From contig JBBRND010000025.1 in assembly GCA_038230515.1 (NCBI GenBank), forward strand, positions 5,790 through 69,789: a stretch of DNA of 64,000 bases, in the 5' to 3' direction. The notes beneath the pieces were generated by a model that was not told the DNA's origin, made no database searches, and saw only the letters and a program-made list of their open reading frames with translations. Numbering within the stretch: the stretch's first letter is position 1; each line of letters begins with the position of its first letter. Shown in pieces: positions 13,860 to 22,932 of this stretch. The translations under genes were made by a program, and so were the position numbers. The stretch is from JAPLDB01 sp038230515. Its GTDB lineage: Bacteria; Bacteroidota; Bacteroidia; AKYH767-A; 2013-40CM-41-45.

Positions 13860-16133
13860 ATGAAAAAAATTCTACTGTTCTTATTTTTGGCTTTGTTTAT
13901 TTCGAATAAGATTGCTGCGCAAGCCGGAACGTTAGATTCGACTTTTGGCGTTGGCGGAAAAGTAATTATGAACTTCGGTGCAAGCGCATCAGCAAGTGCT
14001 GTTGCAATCCAATCTGATGGAAAAATTGTTGTAGGGGGGCAGATATCAAACCAATTTTTAGTAGAAAGATTTAATAGTGATGGTTCTCTTGATACAAGTT
14101 TTAGTAATGATGGGTGGGATACTATTGGCACTTCTGTTAACTGCGGAGATTTAGCTATTCAATCAGATGGGAAAATTGTTGCTGTAGGTATTATTATTGT
14201 CCGATATAATTTGAATGGAACATTAGATTCTACTTTTGGAATCAACGGTACTGCAAATACCTACAGCAACAGAGTAGGGCTTCAATCAAATGGTAAAATT
14301 ATTGTTGCTCATGGTGTGTTCGGAACTGCAAGAATTAATACGAATGGTTTTTTGGATCCAACATTTGGTGTAGGCGGTACTACACAACCAATCAGTTTTC
14401 AGACCGAGTATGAAAGCACTACTGCTTATGATATTGTAGTATTACCCAATGACAAAATTGTAGTTGTTGGAGGAACCTGTACATGCCCTTCTAGCTGTTT
14501 TTGCGATGATGCAATTGCAATTTATAACTCAGACGGTACTCTATTTTCCAAATTTACAATAAGTAATGAATTCTGGGGTTATGAGGAGTTAACATCGGCT
14601 GCATTAAATTCAGACGGAACGTTATTAGCTTCAGGTATAGATGAATTCTTTGGCGCAAATTATGTCATTTCCAATTACGGAGGAGGATATCCTGCAACTA
14701 ATATTTATTATTCAACAATTTTTAGTCAACCAGATGGAAAATTTTTACTTGCCGGAAATCCATACCAGAATTTTAATGATTTTAATATCGCCCGGTTTAA
14801 TAACGATTTTTCTCTTTCTTTAGACAGTAGTTTTGGTTCAAACGGAACAGTAATTACTGACTTTGGTTCTAACAATGAGCAACCTCATTCTATAGCTATT
14901 CAGCCAGATGGAAAAATAGTTGTTGCCGGTCAATCTGGAGGCAACTTGGTTTTAGCGAGATACAACAACTGCGGTGGCACTTATTCAACTGTATCGCCAT
15001 GTACGGCAGCTTGTAACGGTTCTATTTCATTTATATCTGCTTTTGGAAATTTTCCCTTCAATTATTTATGGTCAACTGGAGATACCATTTCAACAATTGA
15101 TTCCCTCTGCTCGGGAACTTATTCCGTTACGATAACAGATAGCAGTGGCTGTGTTTCAAATTATACTATTCAGCTTGACGCAATTGCTGCACTTGCCTAT
15201 CGCACTCCAGCACTTTGTAATGGTTCATGCGATGGCTCTGCCAGTGCAACCTTGCTGAATAGTGTTCCCCCCTTTACCTATTTATGGAGTAATGGTGATA
15301 CAACAGATACAATCACCAATCTCTGCAGTGGTACTTACACAGTATCAGTTACTGATTCCAACTTATGCACTGATTCTGCAACTGTAACCGTTACGCAACC
15401 GACACCGATTACTTCAACTTTCAACGGTATTGATGCTTCCTGTTTCTCACTGTGCGATGGTTCATTTGCCGACAATATTTATGGAGGGAATTCTCCTTAT
15501 GTTATTTCGATTTGCGGGGGAGGAAACCTTGTTCAGGATTCTCTGTGTGCCGGAATTTATTGTGTAATCGTTACAGATGCTCACGGCTGCGATGCGACCA
15601 ACTCATTTACAGTAAATGAACCGCCATCTATTTTATTTTCTTCTTCTACCATACACAACCCATCGTGTACAGCTTGCTATAACGGATTTATTACTTTTAA
15701 TCCTCCTACTGGCGGAATACCACCATATCAAATCGGATGGACATATCACTGGGGACATATGACAGGAGATACAATTATCAATCTTCCGGCAGGTATTTAT
15801 ATTGTAACAGCAACTGATGCAAACGGCTGCACTTATTCTTTCAATGATACATTGGTAGATCAACCCGATTGGGTAAGGAATAATTATTCAGAAAATCAGT
15901 TTATCATTTCTCCCAACCCAACTCAAAATCAGTTTACGGTTTACAGTTCTCAGTTTATAGATGGAACAATTGAAATCTACAATGTAGTAGGAGAAAAACT
16001 CATTAGTCAGCAGTTTGCAGTCGGCAGTCAAAAAGAGGTTACAGTTTATGTAAGTAAACTTCCTGCTTCTATTTATTTTGTGAAAATAAAAACTGAGAAA
16101 GGGAGCGTAATTCAGAAGTTAGTTGTGCAATAA
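13860..16133 (+). CDS. T9SS-sorted protein with delta-60 repeats and SprB-like repeats
   Basis: A 757-residue secreted protein. After the signal peptide (MKKILLFLFLALFISNKIAA) come about six delta-60 repeats of 50-60 residues (LDSTFGVGGKVIMNFG, AIQSDGKIVVGG, LDTSFSNDGWD), expected to form a beta-propeller. Residues about 370-660 hold SprB-type repeats (SGTYSVTITDSSGC, SGTYTVSVTDSNLC, AGIYCVIVTDAHGC). A T9SS sorting domain ends the protein (ISPNPTQNQF, YNVVGEKLI, IQKLVVQ). SprB-like repeats are known from the gliding adhesin of Flavobacterium, so a surface or adhesive role is plausible but unproven. Two heptamer tracts lie in the sorting domain. Confidence 0.88.
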   Translation: MKKILLFLFLALFISNKIAAQAGTLDSTFGVGGKVIMNFGASASASAVAIQSDGKIVVGGQISNQFLVERFNSDGSLDTSFSNDGWDTIGTSVNCGDLAIQSDGKIVAVGIIIVRYNLNGTLDSTFGINGTANTYSNRVGLQSNGKIIVAHGVFGTARINTNGFLDPTFGVGGTTQPISFQTEYESTTAYDIVVLPNDKIVVVGGTCTCPSSCFCDDAIAIYNSDGTLFSKFTISNEFWGYEELTSAALNSDGTLLASGIDEFFGANYVISNYGGGYPATNIYYSTIFSQPDGKFLLAGNPYQNFNDFNIARFNNDFSLSLDSSFGSNGTVITDFGSNNEQPHSIAIQPDGKIVVAGQSGGNLVLARYNNCGGTYSTVSPCTAACNGSISFISAFGNFPFNYLWSTGDTISTIDSLCSGTYSVTITDSSGCVSNYTIQLDAIAALAYRTPALCNGSCDGSASATLLNSVPPFTYLWSNGDTTDTITNLCSGTYTVSVTDSNLCTDSATVTVTQPTPITSTFNGIDASCFSLCDGSFADNIYGGNSPYVISICGGGNLVQDSLCAGIYCVIVTDAHGCDATNSFTVNEPPSILFSSSTIHNPSCTACYNGFITFNPPTGGIPPYQIGWTYHWGHMTGDTIINLPAGIYIVTATDANGCTYSFNDTLVDQPDWVRNNYSENQFIISPNPTQNQFTVYSSQFIDGTIEIYNVVGEKLISQQFAVGSQKEVTVYVSKLPASIYFVKIKTEKGSVIQKLVVQ
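15931..15958 (+). repeat. 4 x 7-bp tract (CAGTTTA) in a sorting domain
   Basis: Four words (CAGTTTA, CGGTTTA, CAGTTCT, CAGTTTA) lie in frame just after the NPTQN motif. That is the same position as the tract at 585-612 in another T9SS gene. Confidence 0.65.
16007..16034 (+). repeat. second 4 x 7-bp tract (GTCNGCA) in the same sorting domain
   Basis: Words GTCAGCA, GTTTGCA and GTCGGCA plus a decayed fourth lie directly after GEKLI. This is the loop that carries the GACTGNN tract in the Kelch gene at 2254. Confidence 0.6.
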
Positions 16134-16144
16134 AAGTTTTTGAT

Positions 16145-16867
16145 TCACTCTACAACTACATACTTCAGATCGCAATCGAACTTCCAGTTTTTCATCTCAA
16201 TTTTATCGGCACATAGTTTTGTAATCTTGATAATTACATCACTACTATCGGTTGCGCTGTCAATAGTACCCACCACCTTGCAATAAACGCCCTTGCTGTT
16301 TTGTTTGCTCGTAAGATGAATGATAGTTCCCACTGGGGCTGTGCGATGGAGCGCGTGATATTTATTCTGTTCAAGATTATTATCAGGAGTCCATGAGGCA
16401 ATGCCGGACTCATTAAATTCCTTCGCATTTTTTACAGACACATCTTTAATTGGCGCGGAACTATCGGTTTTTGTTACAGCTTTCGTTTTGCCCATTGCAG
16501 TGGTAGAGTCTGTTTTAGCTTTTACCTTCGATCCCTTTTTTACATCCACAACGGGTTCTTTCTCCTTTGCAGCTTTAACAGCAGGTTTCTCCTCCTTACC
16601 GGCTGCCGAAGGTTTGCCTGCTACAGGCACAGCAATAATTTCATTTACCCAAAGCGAATCATCCTTGTCTGCATTGGCTGCTCTCAAATCAGCAAATTTT
16701 ATTTTATACTGATGGGCAATGCTCAACCATCCTTCACCCTCCATCACTACATGATTGATGTAATTTTGATTGCTTCCTTTTTTTGATTGCAATGAATCAG
16801 GCGAAAATGAAATTGCGAAATGTGAGTGCGCTATCAGCACAACTAGAACCACAATAACTTTTTTCAT
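16145..16867 (-). CDS. LysM and RlpA-like double-psi barrel protein
   Basis: A 240-residue exported protein with a signal peptide, a divergent LysM-like domain (residues about 38-80; VVMEGEGWLSIAHQYKIKFADLRAAN) and a lysine/alanine-rich linker (90-145). The C-terminal RlpA-like domain (about 155-235) includes GIASWTPDN, KYHALHRTAPVGTIIHLTS and CKVVGTI. LysM binds peptidoglycan, and RlpA-type barrels are lytic transglycosylase-like or structural. The usual catalytic residues could not be confirmed. It is convergent with the T9SS gene ending at 16133, only 11 bases away. Confidence 0.75.
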   Translation of the reverse strand: MKKVIVVLVVLIAHSHFAISFSPDSLQSKKGSNQNYINHVVMEGEGWLSIAHQYKIKFADLRAANADKDDSLWVNEIIAVPVAGKPSAAGKEEKPAVKAAKEKEPVVDVKKGSKVKAKTDSTTAMGKTKAVTKTDSSAPIKDVSVKNAKEFNESGIASWTPDNNLEQNKYHALHRTAPVGTIIHLTSKQNSKGVYCKVVGTIDSATDSSDVIIKITKLCADKIEMKNWKFDCDLKYVVVE

Positions 16868-16948
16868 AACTATTAATATTTATTGTTTACAGAAGATGCA
16901 GTTCGACAAATATCGTAAAATTGGTGATACAAGTGAAGAAGATCGGCA

Positions 16949-16983
16949 TTGGCATGCTTTTACCTCGCTATTCACTATCTTTG
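16949..16983 (+). promoter_or_regulatory. promoter for the OB-fold-like gene
   Basis: TATCTTTG at 16976-16983 fits the -7 box, and a TTG at 16949-16951 lies 24 bases upstream, slightly beyond the usual spacing. The box is 19 bases before the ATG at 17003. Confidence 0.5.
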
Positions 16984-17002
16984 CATAGTTAAACCTTACC
17001 TA

Positions 17003-17374
17003 ATGAAAATAAGATGTAGCATTCCCCTCCTGTTTTTCATTTATGCAGGTACTGTACTTGCGCAGGAAAATGTTCCTGAAATTACCATTCGGCAGGCAAA
17101 AGATTACGAAGGGAAAAAAATTACCATCTGCTCAGAGGTGAAAGATGTGTATGTAAACAAGAAGGCAAAAGGCGAACCCACCATGCTCAATTTCGGTGGT
17201 GCGTATCCTCATCAATCCTTTACGGTCATTATCTGGAAAGATAACCTTGCAAATTTTCAATACGATCCTGCTGTTTACCTGATGAACAAAAACATTTGTG
17301 TGACAGGTATAATAACCATGTACAAAGGGCGGCCGGAGATGGAAATAAAAACGCCCGGTGAGATTTACGAATAA
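17003..17374 (+). CDS. small exported OB-fold-like protein
   Basis: A 123-residue protein starting at the ATG at 17003, which begins a signal peptide (MKIRCSIPLLFFIYAGTVLAQ) and follows a -7 box by 19 bases; an upstream frame start at 16949 would place that promoter inside the gene. The mature part has alternating strands (ITICSEVKDVYVNKKAKG, TMLNFGGAYPHQSFTVIIW, KNICVTGIITMYKGRPEMEI) typical of a small OB fold such as those near nuclease or nucleic-acid-binding domains. Ligand and role are unknown. Confidence 0.75.
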   Translation: MKIRCSIPLLFFIYAGTVLAQENVPEITIRQAKDYEGKKITICSEVKDVYVNKKAKGEPTMLNFGGAYPHQSFTVIIWKDNLANFQYDPAVYLMNKNICVTGIITMYKGRPEMEIKTPGEIYE

Positions 17375-17400
17375 TCAGGATCTCAAAATTTTTCTTTCGA

Positions 17401-18420
17401 CTAATTAAATCTTTTCAGCACTTCAACAGTGCAATCAATCATTGCATCATCCACATCAAGATGCGTAACAAAGCGGATAGTATTTTTCCCGAACGGAACT
17501 GCTTTTATTTTTTCTTCTGAAAGATAATTCAGAAAAGAGGTTGAATCCACATCATCATTCAGTGTGAATACAATAATGTTTGTATCAACTGGAAGCAATT
17601 CTTTTACATAGCTGAGAGAAGAAATTGTTTTGCCAAGGTCTTTGGCTCTGCGGTGATCGTCTTTCAAACGGGTAATATTGTTTTCAAGAGCAAACAATCC
17701 GGCAGCAGCAATGAATCCCGCCTGTCTCATTCCGCCACCCATTACTTTGCGAACACGCCTTGCCTGTTTTATATTTTCTTTTGATGAAATTAGAAGAGAA
17801 CCAATTGGAGCGCCTAATCCTTTGCTCAGACAAAATGAAATGGTGTCAAATAGTTTTCCCACTTCAATAGGCGAATCTTTTGTTTCTGACAGCGCATTCA
17901 GAATGCGTGCGCCATCAAGATGCAGACGAAGATTATTTTTTTTGCATACTTCCGAAATTTCAAAAAGCGTTTGCATTGAATAAATACTCCCTCCGCCCTT
18001 GTTGTGTGTGTTTTCAAGAGAGACCAATTTGGTTTGAGGAAGATGAACATTCTCTCCGTTGATATTGTCGAGAACATCCTGTGCTGTTATTCTTCCGCGA
18101 TCTCCATTTACAAAACGGATGGAGCAACCACTGTGAAATGCCCATCCGCCTCCTTCGTAATAATAAATGTGTGATGATTTATCACAGATAATCTCATTCA
18201 TTGGTTGCGTAAGAATCTTAATTGCAATCTGATTGCACATTGTTCCCGAAGGACAAAAGAGCGCGGCTTCCTTTCCAAATAATGCTGCACCTTTTTCTTC
18301 GAGAGCAATTACTGTTGGATCTTCTTCAAAAACATCATCGCCAACTTTTGCATTCATCATGGCAGCAAGCATGGCAGGGGAGGGGCGCGTTACGGTGTCG
18401 GAGCGGAGATCGATCAGCAT
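17401..18420 (-). CDS. ltaE: low-specificity L-threonine aldolase
   Basis: A 339-residue PLP enzyme that cleaves L-threonine or L-allo-threonine to glycine and acetaldehyde. It begins IDLRSDTVTRPSPAM, the family hallmark, and has GDDVFEEDPT, FCPSGTMCNQIA, the PLP-binding aspartate in HLDGARILNA (D169), and the catalytic lysine in FCLSKGLGAPIGS (K200). The length matches the family. It lies on the minus strand 67 bases downstream of the OstA-like gene, with a heptamer tract between, and probably forms its own unit. Confidence 0.93.
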   Translation of the reverse strand: MLIDLRSDTVTRPSPAMLAAMMNAKVGDDVFEEDPTVIALEEKGAALFGKEAALFCPSGTMCNQIAIKILTQPMNEIICDKSSHIYYYEGGGWAFHSGCSIRFVNGDRGRITAQDVLDNINGENVHLPQTKLVSLENTHNKGGGSIYSMQTLFEISEVCKKNNLRLHLDGARILNALSETKDSPIEVGKLFDTISFCLSKGLGAPIGSLLISSKENIKQARRVRKVMGGGMRQAGFIAAAGLFALENNITRLKDDHRRAKDLGKTISSLSYVKELLPVDTNIIVFTLNDDVDSTSFLNYLSEEKIKAVPFGKNTIRFVTHLDVDDAMIDCTVEVLKRFN

Positions 18421-18456
18421 TGTTGATTTTAAATTGAAAATGGAATGTTGTTTCGC

Positions 18457-18484
18457 TTATAACAGTTAACGTATTACTGATAAC
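18457..18484 (+). repeat. intergenic 4 x 7-bp tract (NNNTAAC type)
   Basis: Four words ending in AC, for example TTATAAC and AGTTAAC, occupy exactly 28 bp between the threonine aldolase start and the OstA-like stop. The word type matches the tract before moxR at 4516-4543. Confidence 0.6.
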
Positions 18485-18487
18485 TTT

Positions 18488-20035
18488 TTACTTCTCATAA
18501 ATCCCATCCTTCGTTTTCGGTCTGTCATCATCTCTCCATGTAAATCCTTTCAGGCGAAGTTCACTGGGAGAAAGTTCTTTCATGGGATACAATGTGCCAT
18601 CGGGCTGAGTAAGCAACGTAATCTGCTGAACTTTATTTTCATTCACGCGGATGATTAGGTCGCTGCAATCGGCACGGTTCACACCGAAATCTTTTTCCTG
18701 TTTATTCTTTCCGTAGTAAATAGTTTGTCCGTTTCCGGTTACATAAATTTTGTAAAGTTTATTCTCTGCAAAATATCCCGTCATGTTTTTCCCTCGAATC
18801 TGGTTGAAGCGAAGCGAATCCACCCCTCCCTTTTCCAAACTGTCAGCGCGCGAAGTGATGAAAGAAGAATTCACCAAATACATTTTATCAATCTTAGAGT
18901 TGGCAGTTTGTATCGTAATGGAATCAGCAGTGAGCTGATTCAATCCGCTCCAAAGCACAGGATCGGTGTACATGCGGATGGTAGAGTCTATGTAAGAATA
19001 CACGAGCGAATCGCACCTGCCCTGAAGGTCGCTACGGAAAATTTTTACATGATGATAAACAAACAGATTCCGCTTGCGGCTTCCGCTGGTGTCCACGCTG
19101 TGATCAGCAGAATCAGGAACAGCTCTCAAGGTATCGCCATGCATGAACAGAGAATCTTTTTCATATATCTGAATCACGGTTGCATGTCCGGTCACAAAAG
19201 ATGAATCTACCTTTTCATGATGCTCCGCATAATCGCCACTGATAATTACTTTGTTGGTGGAATCGTACACTGAAACATTTCCATACCCGATGCCTATGCT
19301 CTGCACGCGATCATAGGTTACAGTATCTCCGCGCAACAATTGTTCTTTCGATTGCAGGTACGCATGATCTGTAAAAAGAGATGTCTGGTTGTCCGTATTG
19401 TACCAACCGTTCTCGCAGTAAATTAAATTTTCAGCAGAGCGGATAAACGTAGGACTCAGAAAGAACGCTGTTTTTGAAGTGGTGCTGTACTTCAGCGTAT
19501 CGCACGTAAGTTTAAACTGCGGATTGATCAACACCACATCCTGTTTGAAAAACAACTCATGCGAATTGCTATAAAGATATCCGCGGCTGCTCGTTAGTGT
19601 GTTTTCCTCATCAATAATGTGAGCGCTGTCAGCATAAGATGCAATGTCGTCCTGCATGTTGTAATCGAGTCGCGAAGTATTAAGCGTCATGTTGCGGTCT
19701 TTCATTTCAACATCGTCAAACATTTGTGCCAAGCGCGTATCGCCAAGATAAATCAAATGCCTGCCTGTAATTGTAGTGGTGTCTCCCTGATTGATGCGCA
19801 CATGCCCGAAGGCCTCTAAATTATTTTCCTGCTTGTAGAGATAAGCGCTGTCACATGTCATAATCGCATTCTCATGTTTGAATGTCACGTTGCCCAGCAG
19901 GCGGTCGGCATTTTTATTTATGGCTTCGTCAAACTCATTCACATCGGCATGCACAAGCTCAATGCGCGATGGCTTTTGTGCAAACGCATAAATGGAAAAA
20001 AGAAAAAAAGTGAAGAGGAGGCGAATGAATTTCAT
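18488..20035 (-). CDS. OstA/LptA-like periplasmic protein
   Basis: About 515 residues. I place the start at 20035, where MKFIRLLFTFFLFSIYAFAQ gives a clean signal peptide; an ATG four codons upstream is possible. The body has repeated beta-jellyroll strands of the OstA/LptA type (DRLLGNVTFKHENAIMTCDSAYLY, NNLEAFGHVRINQGDTTTITGRHLIY). Proteins of this fold carry lipopolysaccharide across the periplasm or form the N-terminal part of LptD. At this length it may be a fused, repeated LptA-like bridge. No LptD barrel is linked here. Confidence 0.82.
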   Translation of the reverse strand: MKFIRLLFTFFLFSIYAFAQKPSRIELVHADVNEFDEAINKNADRLLGNVTFKHENAIMTCDSAYLYKQENNLEAFGHVRINQGDTTTITGRHLIYLGDTRLAQMFDDVEMKDRNMTLNTSRLDYNMQDDIASYADSAHIIDEENTLTSSRGYLYSNSHELFFKQDVVLINPQFKLTCDTLKYSTTSKTAFFLSPTFIRSAENLIYCENGWYNTDNQTSLFTDHAYLQSKEQLLRGDTVTYDRVQSIGIGYGNVSVYDSTNKVIISGDYAEHHEKVDSSFVTGHATVIQIYEKDSLFMHGDTLRAVPDSADHSVDTSGSRKRNLFVYHHVKIFRSDLQGRCDSLVYSYIDSTIRMYTDPVLWSGLNQLTADSITIQTANSKIDKMYLVNSSFITSRADSLEKGGVDSLRFNQIRGKNMTGYFAENKLYKIYVTGNGQTIYYGKNKQEKDFGVNRADCSDLIIRVNENKVQQITLLTQPDGTLYPMKELSPSELRLKGFTWRDDDRPKTKDGIYEK

Positions 20036-20127
20036 TAAGCACGGCAAATGTATTCTGAAAAAACGAAAATGTAGTGCTTCATCAGATGTTTGAATTAGTA
20101 TGTAAATGAAATTCGTTCGCTTCGAGA

Positions 20128-20159
20128 TTGCAGCAGAAATTTTTATTTCCTTACGTTTG
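20128..20159 (+). promoter_or_regulatory. promoter TTG-N21-TACGTTTG
   Basis: A TTG at 20128-20130 and a perfect -7 box TACGTTTG at 20152-20159 are separated by 21 bases, within the spacing reported for Bacteroidota. The box lies 29 bases before the radical SAM gene. Confidence 0.65.
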
Positions 20160-20188
20160 CTTCTTAAAAATTATTCTCAGTTACCTTC

Positions 20189-21730
20189 ATGCGCATCCTG
20201 CTTGTATATCCTGAAATGCCCGACACGTTTTATGCGATGAAGCATTTTATGGAAGTGGTAGAGAAGAAAGCAGCGTACCCTCCGCTCGGATTGCTAACAG
20301 TTGCATCGCTGCTTCCAAAAAAATGGGAGAAAAAACTTATTGACTTGAATGTAACTACGCTTGAAGATAGAGATTTGCATTGGGCTGATTTTGTTTTCCT
20401 TTCTGCCATGAACGTGCAGGAAAATTCTGTGCGTGAAATAATGAAGCGTTGCAAAAAGTCAGGAGTTAAAATTGTTGCTGGCGGACCACTTTTTACTCAT
20501 GAGTACGAACGTTTCCCTGGCATTGATTACTTCGTGCTCAATGAAGCAGAACTTACGCTGCCCGGGTTTCTTCATGATCTTGAGAACGGGATTCCAAAAC
20601 ATCTTTATCAATCTCCTGACTATTCAGATGTAGAACAATCTCCGCTTCCCGCATTTGAATTGGTTGACATGAGCAAATACCTCTATGCCATTGTGCAATA
20701 TTCAAGAGGGTGTCCATACATGTGTGATTTCTGTGATGTGACAGCATTGTTCGGAAGAAGACCGCGCACGAAGACACCGCAACAAATAATTGCTGAACTT
20801 GAAGAGATAAACAGGAACAATGAGATGCAGCTCATTCTTTTCGCAGATGACAATCTTATCGGCAACAAGAAAATTTTAAAAGATGAATTGCTTCCTGCGC
20901 TTATTGAATGGAGAAAGAAAACCAATCCCGGTTTTTTCTTTGCCACGCAGCTCACCATTAATTTAGCTGACGATGAAAAATTAATGCAACTAATGATTGA
21001 TGCCGGCTTCCGGCATATTTTTATCGGCATCGAAACGCCAAGTGAAGAAACGCTGCATGCTTCTCACAAAAATCAAAACATGAAACGTGACATGCTTGGC
21101 AACATTCACCTGCTTCATCAAAAAGGATTTATTATTTCAGCAGGATTCATTGTCGGTTTTGATTCTGATGATGCATCCATCTTCAAACGTCAGGTTGATT
21201 TTATACAGGAGAGCGGCATACCGCTGCCAATTGTAAACGTTCTGAAAGCGCCACCCGGAACCGATTTGTACAAGCGTATCAAATCAGAAAATCGTCTATC
21301 AAAACCATTTGCTTTCGCAGAAGGCGACACGAACATTATTCCAATCATGGGAGAGCGCGAACTTTACAACGGCTTCCTGCATGTGATTGACAACATTTAC
21401 CAGCCCGACAAATCTTATTTGAGGATCAAGCAATTTTTGCGGGATTATCGCTTTCCTAAAACAGATGTTACGATACGAACGAAGTATGGATTAAGTCATC
21501 TCAAAATGTTGATGATGATTATTTACAAATTAGGAATAAAAGACAGCAACCGGAAATATTTCTGGAAACTGTTGGTGTGGACATTATTTTACAACCGCAA
21601 GTATCTGGACAAGGCAATTTTTTATGGCATTATGATTTACCAGGTTCATCAAACCTACCTAACAATACTAGGCCAAGTGTCTGTTCAATTGAAGCAGGAG
21701 GAGAGCAAGGTAGAGGCGATTGCGGTTTAA
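20189..21730 (+). CDS. B12-binding-domain radical SAM protein
   Basis: A 513-residue radical SAM enzyme. Residues about 1-150 look like a cobalamin-binding Rossmann domain (MRILLVYPEMP, PLGLLTVASLLP, VKIVAGGPLFT). The radical SAM core starts with YSRGCPYMCDFCDV, giving the CxxxCxxC iron-sulphur motif, and continues with LFADDNLIG and HIFIGIETPSEETL. The C-terminal 150 residues resemble the DUF4070 extension seen in hopanoid-type enzymes. Such enzymes modify lipids or other small molecules by methylation or cyclisation; the substrate is not evident here. It is a single gene with its own promoter. Confidence 0.88.
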   Translation: MRILLVYPEMPDTFYAMKHFMEVVEKKAAYPPLGLLTVASLLPKKWEKKLIDLNVTTLEDRDLHWADFVFLSAMNVQENSVREIMKRCKKSGVKIVAGGPLFTHEYERFPGIDYFVLNEAELTLPGFLHDLENGIPKHLYQSPDYSDVEQSPLPAFELVDMSKYLYAIVQYSRGCPYMCDFCDVTALFGRRPRTKTPQQIIAELEEINRNNEMQLILFADDNLIGNKKILKDELLPALIEWRKKTNPGFFFATQLTINLADDEKLMQLMIDAGFRHIFIGIETPSEETLHASHKNQNMKRDMLGNIHLLHQKGFIISAGFIVGFDSDDASIFKRQVDFIQESGIPLPIVNVLKAPPGTDLYKRIKSENRLSKPFAFAEGDTNIIPIMGERELYNGFLHVIDNIYQPDKSYLRIKQFLRDYRFPKTDVTIRTKYGLSHLKMLMMIIYKLGIKDSNRKYFWKLLVWTLFYNRKYLDKAIFYGIMIYQVHQTYLTILGQVSVQLKQEESKVEAIAV

Positions 21731-21918
21731 CAGATTACCTACCTCAACCGAAAATGTCGCTGTCATTTTTTTTCGCAAGCTGAAGTGCTTTGCCTAAGCA
21801 AATTCTGATACAAAACCGGAATTTTGAATTAGTAAATGTGCAATATCTGATTGTACATTTTTTTGTCTTGAAAAGGAATTTTTTTCCCTCTACCTTTACC
21901 CCACATCAAAGAACATCA

Positions 21919-22851
21919 ATGCCTATCAATCATTCCGAAGTACAACAATTCAGCCACCTCGAACTTCTTGCAAAGCAGGTGGTGGAAGGATTTATTACCG
22001 GCTTGCATAAAAGTCCATTTCATGGTTTCAGTGTAGAGTTTGCAGAGCACCGCCTCTACAACACCGGTGAGAGTACCCGCCACATTGACTGGCGACTCTT
22101 CGCCCGCACTGATAAACTTTTTGTAAAACGTTATGAAGAAGAAACAAACCTGCGCTGCCAGTTGGTTATTGATAATTCTTCTTCCATGCACTATCCTGTC
22201 ATCGAAAAGGGGGACAAGAATCTTCAGAATAAAATTTCTTTTTCAATCCATGCAGCGGCAGCAATGATTTATATGCTGCGGCAACAGCGCGATGCCGTAG
22301 GGCTCAATGTTTTCTCTGATAAGAATGAATTGAGCACGCAATCAAAATCAAGTTCTGTTCATCACAAATATCTTTTCAGCGAACTGGAAAAACTGATGGA
22401 GCAAAAGGATGTTGGACAGAAACGAACTACTTCTGCTGCAAAGGTGCTTCATGAAATTGCCGATGCCATTCACAAGCGCTCGCTCGTAATTATTTTTAGC
22501 GACATGATGGAAACCTCTTTCGAAAATCGTGATGAATTATTTTCTGCGCTTCAGCATCTCCGTCACAACAAGCATGAAGTAATTTTATTTCATGTGGTTG
22601 ATAAGAGAAAGGAAGAAGAATTTCAGTTTGATAACCGCCCATATCTTTTTGTTGATGTAGAAACAGGCGAGCAGGTTAAAGTTCATTCAAACGAAGTGAA
22701 GGATCAGTATGTAAAAAGCATGAATGATTACAAGCACGAACTCAAACTCCGTTGCGCACAATACCGGATTGATTTTGTAGAAGCAGATATTCACGAAGGG
22801 TACCGCCAGGTGTTGCTTCCTTATCTCCTTAAGCGTGAGCGGATGGTTTGA
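21919..22851 (+). CDS. second DUF58 domain protein
   Basis: A 310-residue DUF58 protein. The frame is open to 21790, but the family homology begins at MPINHSEVQQF, so I use the ATG at 21919. Visible landmarks are FSVEFAEHRLYNTGESTRHIDWRLFARTDKLFVKRYEEETNL and the VWA-like DNSSSMHY, with IIFSDMMETSF later. It differs clearly from the Bat DUF58 protein and stands alone, with no MoxR gene next to it. It may depend on the MoxR protein encoded at 4554 or on one elsewhere. Confidence 0.85.
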   Translation: MPINHSEVQQFSHLELLAKQVVEGFITGLHKSPFHGFSVEFAEHRLYNTGESTRHIDWRLFARTDKLFVKRYEEETNLRCQLVIDNSSSMHYPVIEKGDKNLQNKISFSIHAAAAMIYMLRQQRDAVGLNVFSDKNELSTQSKSSSVHHKYLFSELEKLMEQKDVGQKRTTSAAKVLHEIADAIHKRSLVIIFSDMMETSFENRDELFSALQHLRHNKHEVILFHVVDKRKEEEFQFDNRPYLFVDVETGEQVKVHSNEVKDQYVKSMNDYKHELKLRCAQYRIDFVEADIHEGYRQVLLPYLLKRERMV

Positions 22852-22876
22852 TGTTTTTTCTTTGTCCCAACGCACG

Positions 22877-22909
22877 TTGTTCTTTGCACTAAGTAATTAT
22901 CTATCTTTC
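22877..22909 (+). promoter_or_regulatory. promoter for the T9SS subtilase
   Basis: TATCTTTC at 22902-22909 is one mismatch from TAnnTTTG, with a TTG at 22877-22879 spaced by 22 bases. It lies 23 bases before the ATG at 22933. Confidence 0.45.
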
Positions 22910-22932
22910 GCTCACCAATTCTAAAACTAAAT

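Noticed and set aside
21790..21918. N-terminal extension of the second DUF58 protein
   Set aside because: The 43 extra codons have no homology to the family and the family start matches the ATG at 21919.
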